Assembly: GCA_001898185.1 (NCBI GenBank)
Contig: MKTI01000005.1
Coordinates: forward strand, 434,001-498,000
Source: Cellulomonas sp. 73-145
Lineage (GTDB): Bacteria > Actinomycetota > Actinomycetes > Actinomycetales > Cellulomonadaceae
DNA: 64,000 nucleotides
Reading direction: 5' to 3'
Positions within the stretch are counted from its first letter, which is position 1, and each line of letters opens with the position of its first letter. Shown here piece by piece: positions 38,550-47,146 of this stretch. The notes below the pieces were generated by a model. It did no database searches. It was given only the letters and a program-made list of their open reading frames with translations, and was not told where the DNA came from. Position numbers and translations under genes: made by a program.

Positions 38550-39599
38550 GTGCGCGCGCTGCTGATCGAGGAGTTCGGGGCCCGGCCCGCCGTCGTGGAC
38601 GTCCCCGACCCGGCGTGCCCGGACGACGGTGTGGTGCTGCAGGTCGAGGCGACCGGCGTGTGCCGCAGCGACTGGCACGCCTGGCAGGGGCACGACGACT
38701 CGGTGGTGCTGCCGCACGTGCCTGGCCACGAGCTGGCGGGCACGGTGGTGACCGCCGGTCCTCTGGTCCGCCGGTGGCGCGTCGGGGACCGGGTGACCGT
38801 TCCGTTCGTCTGCGCGTGCGGTACCTGCCCGACGTGCCGCAGCGGCGAGCAGCAGGTGTGCCCGCACCAGACCCAGCCCGGTTTCACGCACTGGGGCTCG
38901 TTCGCCGAGCTGGCCGCGCTGCACCATGCGGACACGAACCTGGTGCGCCTGCCGGACGGCATGGCGGCGACGACGGCCGCCGGGCTCGGGTGCCGGTTCG
39001 CCACCGCCTACCGGGCGCTGACGGTGCACGGCCGGGTGCGGGCCGACGACCAGGTGGTGGTGCTCGGGTGCGGGGGCGTGGGTCTGTCGGCGGTGATGAT
39101 CGCCCGCTCGCTCGGGGCGCGGGTGGTGGGCGTGGACACCTCGGCCGCCGCGCGGGCGGCCGCCCTGGAGCTGGGGGCCGATGCGGTGCTCGACCCCGGT
39201 GACGACAGCCCCGAGGAGGTGGCCGGCCGCCTGGTGGAGCTGACCGGCGGAGGTGCGCACGTGAGCGTCGAGGCACTGGGTGACCCGCGAACGGCGGTCA
39301 CGGGCGTCCTCGCGTTGCGGCGGCGTGGCCGCCACGTCCAGGTGGGGCTGCTGCTCGGCGCGCACTCGCGGCCACCGCTGCCGCTGGACCGCGTCATCGC
39401 GTGGGAGCTGGAGCTGTACGGCAGCCACGGCATGGCGGCTCACGAGTACCCGGCGATGCTGACCGCGATCGCCGACGGGCGGCTCTCCCCCGACCGGCTG
39501 GTGGGGGCGGTGGTGGGCCTGGACGAAGCCGCCGACGCCCTCGCGGCGCTCGGTGAGCCGGGCGCCGCGAGGGTGGGGATGACGGTGGTCGTGCCCTGA
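38550..39599 (+). CDS. zinc-dependent alcohol dehydrogenase (MDR superfamily)
   Basis: A 349-residue medium-chain dehydrogenase. The catalytic zinc ligands are expected in GVCRSDWHAW and PHVPGHELAG; the structural zinc site is complete (CACGTCPTCRSGEQQVC, four cysteines near 89-105). The Rossmann motif VVVLGCGGVGLSAVMIARSLGA is at about 167-188. Asp in GVDTSAAA after the second strand suggests NAD(H) preference. Specific alcohol unknown. The GTG start is preceded by a weak site. It converges on the P-type ATPase gene with a 22-base gap. Confidence 0.92.
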   Translation: MRALLIEEFGARPAVVDVPDPACPDDGVVLQVEATGVCRSDWHAWQGHDDSVVLPHVPGHELAGTVVTAGPLVRRWRVGDRVTVPFVCACGTCPTCRSGEQQVCPHQTQPGFTHWGSFAELAALHHADTNLVRLPDGMAATTAAGLGCRFATAYRALTVHGRVRADDQVVVLGCGGVGLSAVMIARSLGARVVGVDTSAAARAAALELGADAVLDPGDDSPEEVAGRLVELTGGGAHVSVEALGDPRTAVTGVLALRRRGRHVQVGLLLGAHSRPPLPLDRVIAWELELYGSHGMAAHEYPAMLTAIADGRLSPDRLVGAVVGLDEAADALAALGEPGAARVGMTVVVP

Positions 39600-39621
39600 G
39601 GTGCGCCGCCTCAGGGGCGGT

Positions 39622-41523
39622 TCACAGCACGGCGGCGGCGACCGGCGGCGTGTGCTCCACCGGGGGGACGTCGGTGTGGGTGGGTGCGGGCTCCGAGCGG
39701 CCCGGGCGGACGGCCCGCAGCGCACCCAGGATGGCGACGAGGTCCACCAGCTCCTGGAGCGAGGCGCCGACCACGGCCGGGATCACCCCGAAGGCGGCGA
39801 CGACCATCAGGCCGACGCTCAGCACGATGCCCATCCAGATGGACTCGAGGGCCACCCGCACGGTGCGCTGAGCGATCGCGACGGCGGAGGCCACGCGGCC
39901 GAGGTCGTCCAGCATGATGACGACGTCGGCCGACTCGCTCGCGGCCGTGGCGCCCTTCGCACCCATCGCGACGCCGACGTCCGCCGCCGCCAGCACCGGG
40001 GCGTCGTTGACGCCGTCCCCGACCATCATGACCGGGCGGTCCTGCAGGCCGACCACGGCGGAGACCTTGTCCGCCGGCAGCAGGCCCGCGCGCACGTCGT
40101 CGACGCCGATCGCTGCCGCGACGTGCAGGGCCGTGGGCTCGGCGTCGCCGGTCAGCATGACGACGTGCCGGACACCGAGGTGGTGGAGCGTCTGCAGCGT
40201 CGGCGCGGCGTTGTGGCGGATCTCGTCGGCGACGACGAGCCGGCCGGCGTGCCGGCCGTCGACGCCCACGTGCACCGCCAGGCGGCCCGGCGGCAGCTCG
40301 GCCGCCAGCACCGTCGTCCCGGTGACCTGCTCGACGTGGCTCGCCTTGCCGACCACCACCCGCCGTCCGTCCACGGTGGCCGTCACGCCGGCAGCGGTCG
40401 TCTCCGTCACGTCCGAGGCGTCGGGGACGTCGAGCCCGCGGCTCTGCGCGGCGTCGACCACGGACTGGGCGAGGACGTGCGGTGAGAACTGCTCCGCAGC
40501 GGCGGCGAACCGCACCAGGTCGTCGGACGCCGTGCCGAGCACCGGCTCGACCGACTCGACGCGCGGGTGGCCGTACGTCAGGGTGCCGGTCTTGTCGAGG
40601 GCGACCGTGCGGATCCGGGCCATCTGCTCGAGGATGCCGCCGGACTTGATGACGACGCCGTTCTTCGCGGCGCGGCTCATGCCGGCGATGAAGGCGACGG
40701 GCGCGGCGATGAGGAGGGGGCACGGGGTCGCGACGACGAGCACCTCGGCGAAGCGCACCGGGCTGCCGCTGAGCCACCAGGCGACGCCGCCGAGCACCAG
40801 CGCGACGGCGGTGAACGGCACGGCGTACCGGTCGGCCAGCCGCACGATCGGTGCCTTGGAGTCGGCCGCCGCCTGCACCAGCTCGATGATCTTCTGGTAC
40901 TGGCTGTCCTTCGCCTCGACGGTCGCGCGGACCATCGCCACCTGCTGGTCGCTGACCGAGCCGGACAGCACGGCCTCGCCCGCGAGGTGCTCCACCGGGA
41001 GCGACTCACCGGTCAGCGAGGACTCGTCGAACGACGCCGTGTCGCCCTCGAGCACGCCGTCGACGGGGACGGCCTCCCCGGGCTTCACCAGCAGCAGGTC
41101 GCCGACGCGGACGTCGGTGACGGCGACGTCGGTCAGCTCGCCGTCCGGGCCCACCACGTGGGCGAAGTGCGGTGCGCGGGCCAGCAGGGCGGACACCTCG
41201 CGGTGCGCGCGCGCCGAGGCGTAGTCCTCCAGCGCGGAGCCACCGGTGAGCATCAGCACGACGATCAGCGCCGCCCAGACGTCACCGACCGCGACGGTGG
41301 ACACGACGGCGGTGACGGCGAGCACGTCGAGGCCGAAGTTGCCCCGCAGCATGTCCCGCACCATCTGGTAGGCGTGCATCCCGGCGACGACGAGCGCGTA
41401 GCCCCCCACCACCCAGCGGGTGGCGGCGGGCGCCGTGAGCGTCAGGACGAGCCCGGCGAGGGCCACGACGAGCGTCGCGGCCACCATCGGGTAGCGGCGC
41501 AGCCAGTCCTCGATCTTGGTCAT
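39622..41523 (-). CDS. P1B-type heavy-metal-translocating ATPase
   Basis: A 633-residue metal exporter. It has the actuator motif SSLTGES, the phosphorylation motif DKTGTLT (about residue 314), the P1B-specific HP dipeptide (TYGHPRV), and the hinge MVGDGVNDAP. Eight membrane helices fit P1B topology. There is no N-terminal HMA metal-binding domain. The helix-6 metal motif is TPC (VVATPCPLL) instead of the common CPC or SPC, so the metal cannot be called from it. The ATG at 41523 is chosen because everything upstream is non-coding and holds an inverted repeat. Divergent from the ferric-reductase-like operon. Confidence 0.92.
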   Translation of the reverse strand: MTKIEDWLRRYPMVAATLVVALAGLVLTLTAPAATRWVVGGYALVVAGMHAYQMVRDMLRGNFGLDVLAVTAVVSTVAVGDVWAALIVVLMLTGGSALEDYASARAHREVSALLARAPHFAHVVGPDGELTDVAVTDVRVGDLLLVKPGEAVPVDGVLEGDTASFDESSLTGESLPVEHLAGEAVLSGSVSDQQVAMVRATVEAKDSQYQKIIELVQAAADSKAPIVRLADRYAVPFTAVALVLGGVAWWLSGSPVRFAEVLVVATPCPLLIAAPVAFIAGMSRAAKNGVVIKSGGILEQMARIRTVALDKTGTLTYGHPRVESVEPVLGTASDDLVRFAAAAEQFSPHVLAQSVVDAAQSRGLDVPDASDVTETTAAGVTATVDGRRVVVGKASHVEQVTGTTVLAAELPPGRLAVHVGVDGRHAGRLVVADEIRHNAAPTLQTLHHLGVRHVVMLTGDAEPTALHVAAAIGVDDVRAGLLPADKVSAVVGLQDRPVMMVGDGVNDAPVLAAADVGVAMGAKGATAASESADVVIMLDDLGRVASAVAIAQRTVRVALESIWMGIVLSVGLMVVAAFGVIPAVVGASLQELVDLVAILGALRAVRPGRSEPAPTHTDVPPVEHTPPVAAAVL

Positions 41524-41541
41524 GCGTCCGTGATACCTGAA

Positions 41542-41580
41542 CCAAGGCCAGGTGCGATAGCAAGGATCGGCTGGCCTTGG
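41542..41580. promoter_or_regulatory. inverted repeat just upstream of the P1B ATPase gene
   Basis: CCAAGGCCAG (41542-41551) and its exact complement CTGGCCTTGG (41571-41580) are separated by 19 bases. The near arm lies 18 bases upstream of the ATPase ATG. This spacing suits either a metal-responsive operator or a 5'-leader hairpin. No MerR, ArsR or CsoR gene is nearby. Confidence 0.55.
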
Positions 41581-41670
41581 CGGCGTCGCGAGGGAGCCGC
41601 GGAGCCGTCTGGCGCGGCCGTCCTGCCGTCTGCCGACGCCCCCGACCCGCCGCACAACCGACACACAGGT

Positions 41671-41701
41671 GGCTCGGAGAGAACTCTGAGAACGGCTCGG
41701 A
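41671..41701. promoter_or_regulatory. nested direct repeats upstream of the ferric-reductase-like gene
   Basis: GGCTCGGA occurs at 41671-41678 and again at 41694-41701, and the bases between contain GAGAAC-TCT-GAGAAC. The second copy abuts the ATG at 41702. Tandem repeats of this size are typical of OmpR-class response regulator sites; the regulator at 45642-46319, downstream of the same operon, is a candidate (inference). Confidence 0.45.
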
Positions 41702-43120
41702 ATGATCCTTGCCATGACGACCTCCACGATGACCAGGACGGCCGGTCCGGCAGCCCGAGGCAGCCGCCCGGGAGCCTCGTCGCGCAGCCGTCAGTCCGCA
41801 CCCGTACGGGGGCCCGGTGCCCGGTCGGTCCGTGCCGTCATCTGGCTCGGCTCGCTCGCCGTGCTGTGGTTCTGGTGGGCCGGGACCTCGCCGTCCATGG
41901 GAAGCACGCCCGGCACGGCGATCACGGCGTTCGGCGAGCTCGCCGGACTGATCGCGTCGTTCCTCGTGTGCGCCCAGGTGCTGCTGGTGGCGCGGGTGCC
42001 GTGGTTCGAGCGGGCCGTGGGGCTGGACCGGTTGGTGTCCTGGCACCGGTCGCTGGGCACCACGGTGCTGCTGCTGGTGCTGACCCACGTCGGCGCGATG
42101 ATCCTCGGCGGGATGCTCAGCGACCACAAGGCGCCGTGGGCCGAGCTGATGGCGCAGCTGCACACCTACTCGGACATCCTGCCCGCGATCGTCGGGACGG
42201 TCGTCTTCCTGGTCGTCGGGCTGACCAGCGCCCGGCTGCTGCGCCGCTACCTGAGCTACGAGTGGTGGTTCGGCATCCACTTCACGATCTACGGCGGGAT
42301 CTTCCTGACCTTCCTGCACCAGATCTCCTCCGGCGCGCACTTCGTCGGCTCCTGGCCGGCCAAGACCGTGTGGTTCACCATGTACGCCGGCACCGCGCTG
42401 GCGATCGTCTGGTGGCGCGTCGGGCTCCCGCTGGTGCAGCACACGCACCTCGGCCTGACGGTCGAGTCCGTGGTCAACGAGGCCAAGGGCACGACGAGCG
42501 TGTGGCTGAAGGGCACGGGGATCGACGCGCTGCAGGCCCGCGCCGGGCAGTTCTTCCTGGTGCGGTTCCTCACCCCCGGGCACATCTGGACCGCGCACCC
42601 CTACTCGGTGTCCGTCGTCCCGACGAACGAGCGCGTGCGGTTCACCATCGGCGCGCTCGGCGACCACTCCACGGCCGTGCGGCGCATCCGCCCCGGCACC
42701 CGGGTGCTGCTCGAGGGACCGTTCGGCAAGTTCACCGCCGACCGGGCCCGCTCGCGCCGCGTGCTGCTGGTGGCCGGTGGCGCCGGGATCGGCCCGGTGC
42801 GGGCGCTGGCCGAGGAGCTGGTCTCGCAGGGGCGTGACGTCGTGGTGGTGCACCGCGCCCACGACGCCGAGGGGCTGGCGCTGTCCCGGGAGTTCCCCGA
42901 CTACGACACCCTGCACTACGTCCCGCTGCCGGGCCGCCGGCGCGCGCTCGGGTACGACCCGCTGTCGCCGGCCGCGCTGGGCCGTGTGGTCCCCGACATC
43001 CGGCAGCGCGACGTGTTCGTCTGCGGCCCGGCCGCGATGACGGAAACCGTCGTCAGGTCGGCACGGGCGCTCGGCGTCCCGCGTGCCGCCATCCACCACG
43101 AGGAGCTGAGCCTGTCATGA
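41702..43120 (+). CDS. ferric-reductase-like transmembrane flavoprotein (NOX/FRE family)
   Basis: A 472-residue membrane oxidoreductase. Six helices lie in residues 40-250 and carry the haem-ligand histidines (SWHRSLGTTVLLLVLTHVGAM; GIHFTIYGG...FLHQ). The cytoplasmic part binds FAD (HPYSVSVVP, about 298) and NAD(P)H (LLVAGGAGIGPVRAL, about 355; CGPAAM). It should carry electrons from NAD(P)H across the membrane. ATGs at 41702 and 41714 are both possible. Its stop overlaps the ATG of the FMN-binding gene, and ApbE follows, so the acceptor is probably the exported flavoprotein. Confidence 0.93.
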   Translation: MILAMTTSTMTRTAGPAARGSRPGASSRSRQSAPVRGPGARSVRAVIWLGSLAVLWFWWAGTSPSMGSTPGTAITAFGELAGLIASFLVCAQVLLVARVPWFERAVGLDRLVSWHRSLGTTVLLLVLTHVGAMILGGMLSDHKAPWAELMAQLHTYSDILPAIVGTVVFLVVGLTSARLLRRYLSYEWWFGIHFTIYGGIFLTFLHQISSGAHFVGSWPAKTVWFTMYAGTALAIVWWRVGLPLVQHTHLGLTVESVVNEAKGTTSVWLKGTGIDALQARAGQFFLVRFLTPGHIWTAHPYSVSVVPTNERVRFTIGALGDHSTAVRRIRPGTRVLLEGPFGKFTADRARSRRVLLVAGGAGIGPVRALAEELVSQGRDVVVVHRAHDAEGLALSREFPDYDTLHYVPLPGRRRALGYDPLSPAALGRVVPDIRQRDVFVCGPAAMTETVVRSARALGVPRAAIHHEELSLS

Positions 43121-43635
43121 GCACCCAACCCTGGCGCGGGACCCTGATCTTCGCCGGCACGCTGGCCGCGATCGCGGCGACCGCCGCCGCCCGGTTCTCC
43201 GGGTCCGACGGTCTCGCGGCGTCCGGCGCCGTGCACACCGGCACGGGTGGCACCTCGACCGGGCAGTCCGCCGCGGGTACGACGGGCGGCTCGACGGGGA
43301 CGTCGTCGGGCACCTCGGGCTCGTCGAGCGCGACCGGCACCCAGTCCGGCACCACGAGCGGGACCAAGACGATCGTGGGCAGCAGCGTGCAGACGCCGTA
43401 CGGGCCGGTGCAGGTGTCGGTGACGTTCACCAGCGGCAAGGTGAGCGCCGTGCAGGCGCTGCAGTCGCCGAACAGCCACGGGGAGAGCGTGCGGATCAAC
43501 CAGTACGCGCTGCCGGTCCTGGCGAAGGAGGCGGTCGCCGCGAACTCCTCGAACATCGACACGGTGTCCGGCGCGACGTTCACCTCGCAGGCGTACGCGC
43601 AGTCGCTGCAGTCGGCGATCGACAAGCTCGGCTGA
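43117..43635 (+). CDS. exported FMN-binding domain protein (RnfG/NqrC-like)
   Basis: A 172-residue extracytoplasmic electron carrier. An N-terminal signal anchor (about 8-26) is followed by a Gly/Ser/Thr-rich linker of about 55 residues and an FMN-binding domain ending in DTVSGATFTSQAY. The SGAT threonine is the site to which ApbE attaches FMN through a phosphoester. The ATG overlaps the stop of the ferric-reductase-like gene (ATGA); the apbE gene follows 5 bases later. The three form a flavinylated extracytosolic electron transfer unit. Confidence 0.92.
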   Translation: MSTQPWRGTLIFAGTLAAIAATAAARFSGSDGLAASGAVHTGTGGTSTGQSAAGTTGGSTGTSSGTSGSSSATGTQSGTTSGTKTIVGSSVQTPYGPVQVSVTFTSGKVSAVQALQSPNSHGESVRINQYALPVLAKEAVAANSSNIDTVSGATFTSQAYAQSLQSAIDKLG

Positions 43636-43640
43636 GCGCG

Positions 43641-44402
43641 GTGCGTCGCGTCGAGGAGGTCATGGGCCTCCCCATGTCCGTGGACGTGCGGCGGGCGGAG
43701 GGCCCGGACGTCCAGGCTGCCCTCGACGCGGCGTTCGCCGTGCTGCACCAGGCCGACGAGCGGTTCAGCACCTACCGGCCCGACAGCGAGCTGCGGCGGC
43801 TGGAGCGCGGTGAGGTGCCCGAGGACGACCTGTCCGCCGACATGCGCGAGGTGCTCGACCTCGCGGCGCGCGCCCACGAGGAGTCGGGCGGCGTGTTCGA
43901 CGTCTGCACGCCCGAGGGCCGGCTCGACACGAACGGCGTGGTCAAGGGCTGGGCTGCGCAGAGGGCCGCCGACGTGCTGGTCGCCGCCGGCCTGCGCGAC
44001 TTCTGCCTGAACGCCGGTGGGGACGTGGTGACCCGCGGCGAGCCGGAGCCCGGGCGAGCGTGGGACGTCGCGGTGCGGCACCCCGACGACCCGCAGGCGG
44101 TGCTCGCCGTGCTGTCCGTGACGGACGGCGCCGTGGCGACCTCCGGCACCTACGAGCGAGGCGCCCACGTGTGGGACGGTCGCAGCGGCTCCCGGCAGCT
44201 GCCCCTGGTGGCGGCCACCGTGGTGGCGGCCGACCTGACGGTCGCCGACGTGCTGGCCACCACCGTGCTGGCGATGGGCGAGGACGGACCCGCGTGGGCG
44301 GTGGAGCACGGGGCCGCCACCGTGATCGCCGTGACGACCGACCGGCGCGTGATCACCGCGGCGCCGGCTGCCGTCAGCGGAGAGCCGGCAGCTCGAGCGT
44401 GA
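43641..44402 (+). CDS. apbE: FAD:protein FMN transferase (ApbE)
   Basis: Transfers FMN from FAD to a Thr in SGAT-type motifs. 253 residues with FSTYRPDSELRRL, LDTNGVVKGWAAQRAADVL, LNAGGDVVTRG and ATSGTYERGAHVWD, the usual ApbE signatures. It is shorter than the roughly 320-residue enterobacterial enzymes and has no signal peptide or lipobox, so it should stay in the cytoplasm although its target domain is exported. GTG start. Its last 29 bases overlap the end of the convergent kinase gene. Confidence 0.93.
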   Translation: MRRVEEVMGLPMSVDVRRAEGPDVQAALDAAFAVLHQADERFSTYRPDSELRRLERGEVPEDDLSADMREVLDLAARAHEESGGVFDVCTPEGRLDTNGVVKGWAAQRAADVLVAAGLRDFCLNAGGDVVTRGEPEPGRAWDVAVRHPDDPQAVLAVLSVTDGAVATSGTYERGAHVWDGRSGSRQLPLVAATVVAADLTVADVLATTVLAMGEDGPAWAVEHGAATVIAVTTDRRVITAAPAAVSGEPAARA

Positions 44403-45645
44403 CCTGAGCCCCGCGGCGCTGGTCGTCCCGGGGACCGGCCGCCACGCGGCCGCCGTGCTGCGTGGCGATCTCGGCGACGAGGGCGAGGCCCAGGCCGTAG
44501 TGCCGACGACCGTCGGCCGCCGGCCGGTGCGAGGCGAAGCGCTCGAACACCCGGGTGCCCGGGGCTATGCCCGGGCCGTCGTCGAGCACGCGGGCGCGGA
44601 CCAGGTCCCCGTCGCGCACCACGTCGAGGTCGACTGCCGACTCCGCGTGGTCGAGCGCGTTGTCCACCAGGGCCGTCAGCGCACGACGCACCGAGACCCC
44701 TCCGGCCAGGGCGACGGCCGCGGACTCGCCGGTGGTGCGCAGCGCGATGCCCCGGGCCGAGGCGGAGGCAGCGGCGGCCGCGACGACCTTCGCCGCGACC
44801 GCGGCGACGTCCACCGGCTCGGGAGCGACCCGACGGTCGTCGGCGGCGAGCAGCAGGTCGTCGAACAGCGCCGCGAGGGCGGCGGTGTCGCCGTGCAGGC
44901 CCGTCACGTCGGCGCGAACCCGTGGTGGCACGTCGGAGACGTCGGCGTCGAGGTGGCGCCCGAGCAGCTGCACCCGCGTGCTCAGGAGCGTCAGCGGCGT
45001 CCGCAGCTCGTGGCTGGCATCGGCGACGAACCGCCGCTGGCGTGCCAGGGCATCCGCAAGCGGGCGGACCGCCCGGCGGCCGAACCAGGCACCCGCCACC
45101 CCGGCGAGCACCACCCCGGTCCCGCCGGCGAAGGCCAGGGCCGTCAGCAGCCGCTCCAGCTCGTCGTGCTTCTCGTTCGGGTCGACCGCGACCTGCACGA
45201 CCACCCGGTCCCGCTCGACCGTGACGACGGGAACGGGCCCCTCCCCGGTCGCCACCGTGCTGCGCACCTCGTGCCGGCCCTCGGCGACGGCGCTGAGGGC
45301 GCCGACGTCCGGCAGCCCCTGCGGGAGGCCCGGGCTCGACGTCATCGACCCGTCGACCGTCGACATCACGGTCACCCACAGCCCGGGCGGGACGTCCCGG
45401 GTGTCGTCGATGCTGTGCGCGACCTGCTCCAGCTTCGCCTCGGCGTCTCGCGCCTGGCCCCGCAGCACCGCGACGAGCACCACGGCAGACATGAGCACCA
45501 CGCTGGCGAGCACCACCACGGCGGTCTGCCAGCCGAGGCGCCGCGCGGCACGTGCCACCTCGACGTCCTCGGGGGACGGCCGCGGGCGCGGGGGGCCGGG
45601 GCGGATCACGACGCCCTCGTCGGGCGCGGGCTCGGCGTCGCTCAT
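44374..45645 (-). CDS. sensor histidine kinase
   Basis: A 423-residue membrane kinase. Helices lie at about 38-62 and 160-182, with an extracytoplasmic loop of about 95 residues; there is no clear HAMP domain. The His box is ADASHELRTPL (about residue 208); ATPase motifs are VDNALDHAE, DDGPGIAP and HYGLGLALV. Its start overlaps the regulator's stop by four bases. The 3' end overlaps apbE by 29 bases on the other strand, which suggests antisense interference or shared control. Signal unknown. Confidence 0.93.
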   Translation of the reverse strand: MSDAEPAPDEGVVIRPGPPRPRPSPEDVEVARAARRLGWQTAVVVLASVVLMSAVVLVAVLRGQARDAEAKLEQVAHSIDDTRDVPPGLWVTVMSTVDGSMTSSPGLPQGLPDVGALSAVAEGRHEVRSTVATGEGPVPVVTVERDRVVVQVAVDPNEKHDELERLLTALAFAGGTGVVLAGVAGAWFGRRAVRPLADALARQRRFVADASHELRTPLTLLSTRVQLLGRHLDADVSDVPPRVRADVTGLHGDTAALAALFDDLLLAADDRRVAPEPVDVAAVAAKVVAAAAASASARGIALRTTGESAAVALAGGVSVRRALTALVDNALDHAESAVDLDVVRDGDLVRARVLDDGPGIAPGTRVFERFASHRPAADGRRHYGLGLALVAEIATQHGGRVAAGPRDDQRRGAQVTLELPALR

Positions 45646-46319
45646 GACGCACCGAGCCGGTACCCGACACCGCGGACGGTCGCGACGACGTCCCGGCTCA
45701 GCTTGCGGCGCAGGTAGTAGACGTAGGTGTCCACGACGCCCACCTCCCCCGCGTCCGGGAACACCGTGTCGAGCAGCCGCTCACGGTCGTACACGCGACC
45801 CGGGTGCCGCGCGAGCACCTCGAGCAGCTCGCTCTCGCGCACGGACAACGCCACCCGCTCGCCGTCGTCGCGCACCACCTCGTGCGTCGCCGGGTGCAGC
45901 GTGCCGCCGAGCACCGGGAGCGTCAGCGCGTCCTCCGTGTGCCGGCGGGTCAGGGCCCGCAGCCGCGCGGCGAGCTCGTCGATGTCGAACGGCTTGCCCA
46001 GGTAGTCCTCCGCGCCCGCGTCCAGACCCTCCACGCGGTCGGCGGGGTTGCCGAGCGCCGACAGCACCAGCACGGGCGTGGTGACGCCCCGGCTGCGCAG
46101 CCGGCCCAGCAGGTCCAGCCCCTCGATCGCCGGCAGGCCGCGGTCCAGCACCATCACGTCGTAGCTGCGCGTCAGCCCCAGGTGCAGGCCGCGCTGGCCG
46201 TCCCGCGCGACGTCGACGGAGTAGCCCTCGCCGGTGAGCAGCTCCGCCAGCATGTCGGCCAGGTCGGCGTCGTCCTCCACGACGAGCAGCCGACGCTCGG
46301 TGCCGGGAACGGCAGTCAT
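45642..46319 (-). CDS. OmpR/PhoB family response regulator
   Basis: A 225-residue regulator: receiver with VVEDDADLAD, phospho-Asp in VMVLDRGLPA (about residue 58; note Arg replacing the usual Leu/Met after Asp), Ser in VLSAL and Lys in LGKPF, then a winged-helix domain with LSVRESELLEVLARHPGRVYDRERLL. The start overlaps the stop of the FetB-like gene (ATGA), and its own end overlaps the kinase start, so three genes are translationally linked: fetB-like, regulator, kinase. Confidence 0.94.
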   Translation of the reverse strand: MTAVPGTERRLLVVEDDADLADMLAELLTGEGYSVDVARDGQRGLHLGLTRSYDVMVLDRGLPAIEGLDLLGRLRSRGVTTPVLVLSALGNPADRVEGLDAGAEDYLGKPFDIDELAARLRALTRRHTEDALTLPVLGGTLHPATHEVVRDDGERVALSVRESELLEVLARHPGRVYDRERLLDTVFPDAGEVGVVDTYVYYLRRKLSRDVVATVRGVGYRLGAS

Positions 46320-47062
46320 CTCAGGGCCTCCGGACGGGTACGGATCGGTTGCAGCCAGTGGGCCAGGAGCACGGCGGTCAAGGAGCCGGCGGCGATGACG
46401 GCGGCGAGCACGACGATCTGGAAGCGCCCCGCCTCCAGCGGGGACACGCCCCCGAAGATCGCGCCGACGAACGCGCCGGGCAGCGTCACCAGGCCGGTGG
46501 TCTTGGTCTGGTCGGTGATCGGGATCATCGCCGAGTAGACCGCGTCGCGGGCGATCTGGGCGGTGGACTGGGCCGGGTGCGCGCCGAGCGCGAGCCAGCC
46601 CTCGACCTCCTCCCAGTGATCGATCACCCCCTGGGTGAAGCGCCGACCGGCGAGCGTCGCCATGGTCATGGAGTTGCCGACGACGATGCCGCCGATGGCC
46701 AACGTGTAGCGCGCGGTGAAGCCGATCGCCCCGGTGAGGAAGACGACACCGAGGGCCAGCAGCACGCCGGCCGCCATCGCGAGGACGACCTGCCGCATGC
46801 GCTGCGGGGTCCAGCCGAGCCGGCGGGTGGCCGTGGTCGCGGCGACGGAGAACATCACCAGCAGCGCCGCGGCGACCCACAGGTGGGAGGTGATCACGCC
46901 GGTGAGCACCAGGCTGATGGCCGCGAGCTGCAGCGCTCCCCGCGCCACGGCCGTCGCCGGCGCCCAGGGGTGCCGCACGCGGAAGGTCCGCAGCACCACC
47001 GCGGCGGCCACGACCAGCGTCGTGATGCCGACGAGCACCCGCAGGAGCTCGGCCGACGACAT
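46316..47062 (-). CDS. FetB/UPF0014-like ABC transporter permease
   Basis: A 248-residue membrane protein with about seven helices. GGIVVGNSMTMATLAGRRF and AVYSAMIPITDQTKTTGLVTLPGAFVGAIFGG are signatures of the UPF0014/FetB family; E. coli FetAB is an iron exporter that protects against peroxide. The partner ATPase FetA is absent. The gene is followed by an ATGA overlap with the regulator gene. With the neighbouring ferric-reductase-like protein it suggests an iron or redox theme, but the cargo is not known. Confidence 0.88.
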   Translation of the reverse strand: MSSAELLRVLVGITTLVVAAAVVLRTFRVRHPWAPATAVARGALQLAAISLVLTGVITSHLWVAAALLVMFSVAATTATRRLGWTPQRMRQVVLAMAAGVLLALGVVFLTGAIGFTARYTLAIGGIVVGNSMTMATLAGRRFTQGVIDHWEEVEGWLALGAHPAQSTAQIARDAVYSAMIPITDQTKTTGLVTLPGAFVGAIFGGVSPLEAGRFQIVVLAAVIAAGSLTAVLLAHWLQPIRTRPEALR

Positions 47063-47146
47063 GGGGCGAGCCTACGGCGGCGGGCTGTGCCGGCCGTCGA
47101 GCCGCTCGTTGCCACCCTCGGGCCGTCGCGACGCGGGTCCGCCCGC

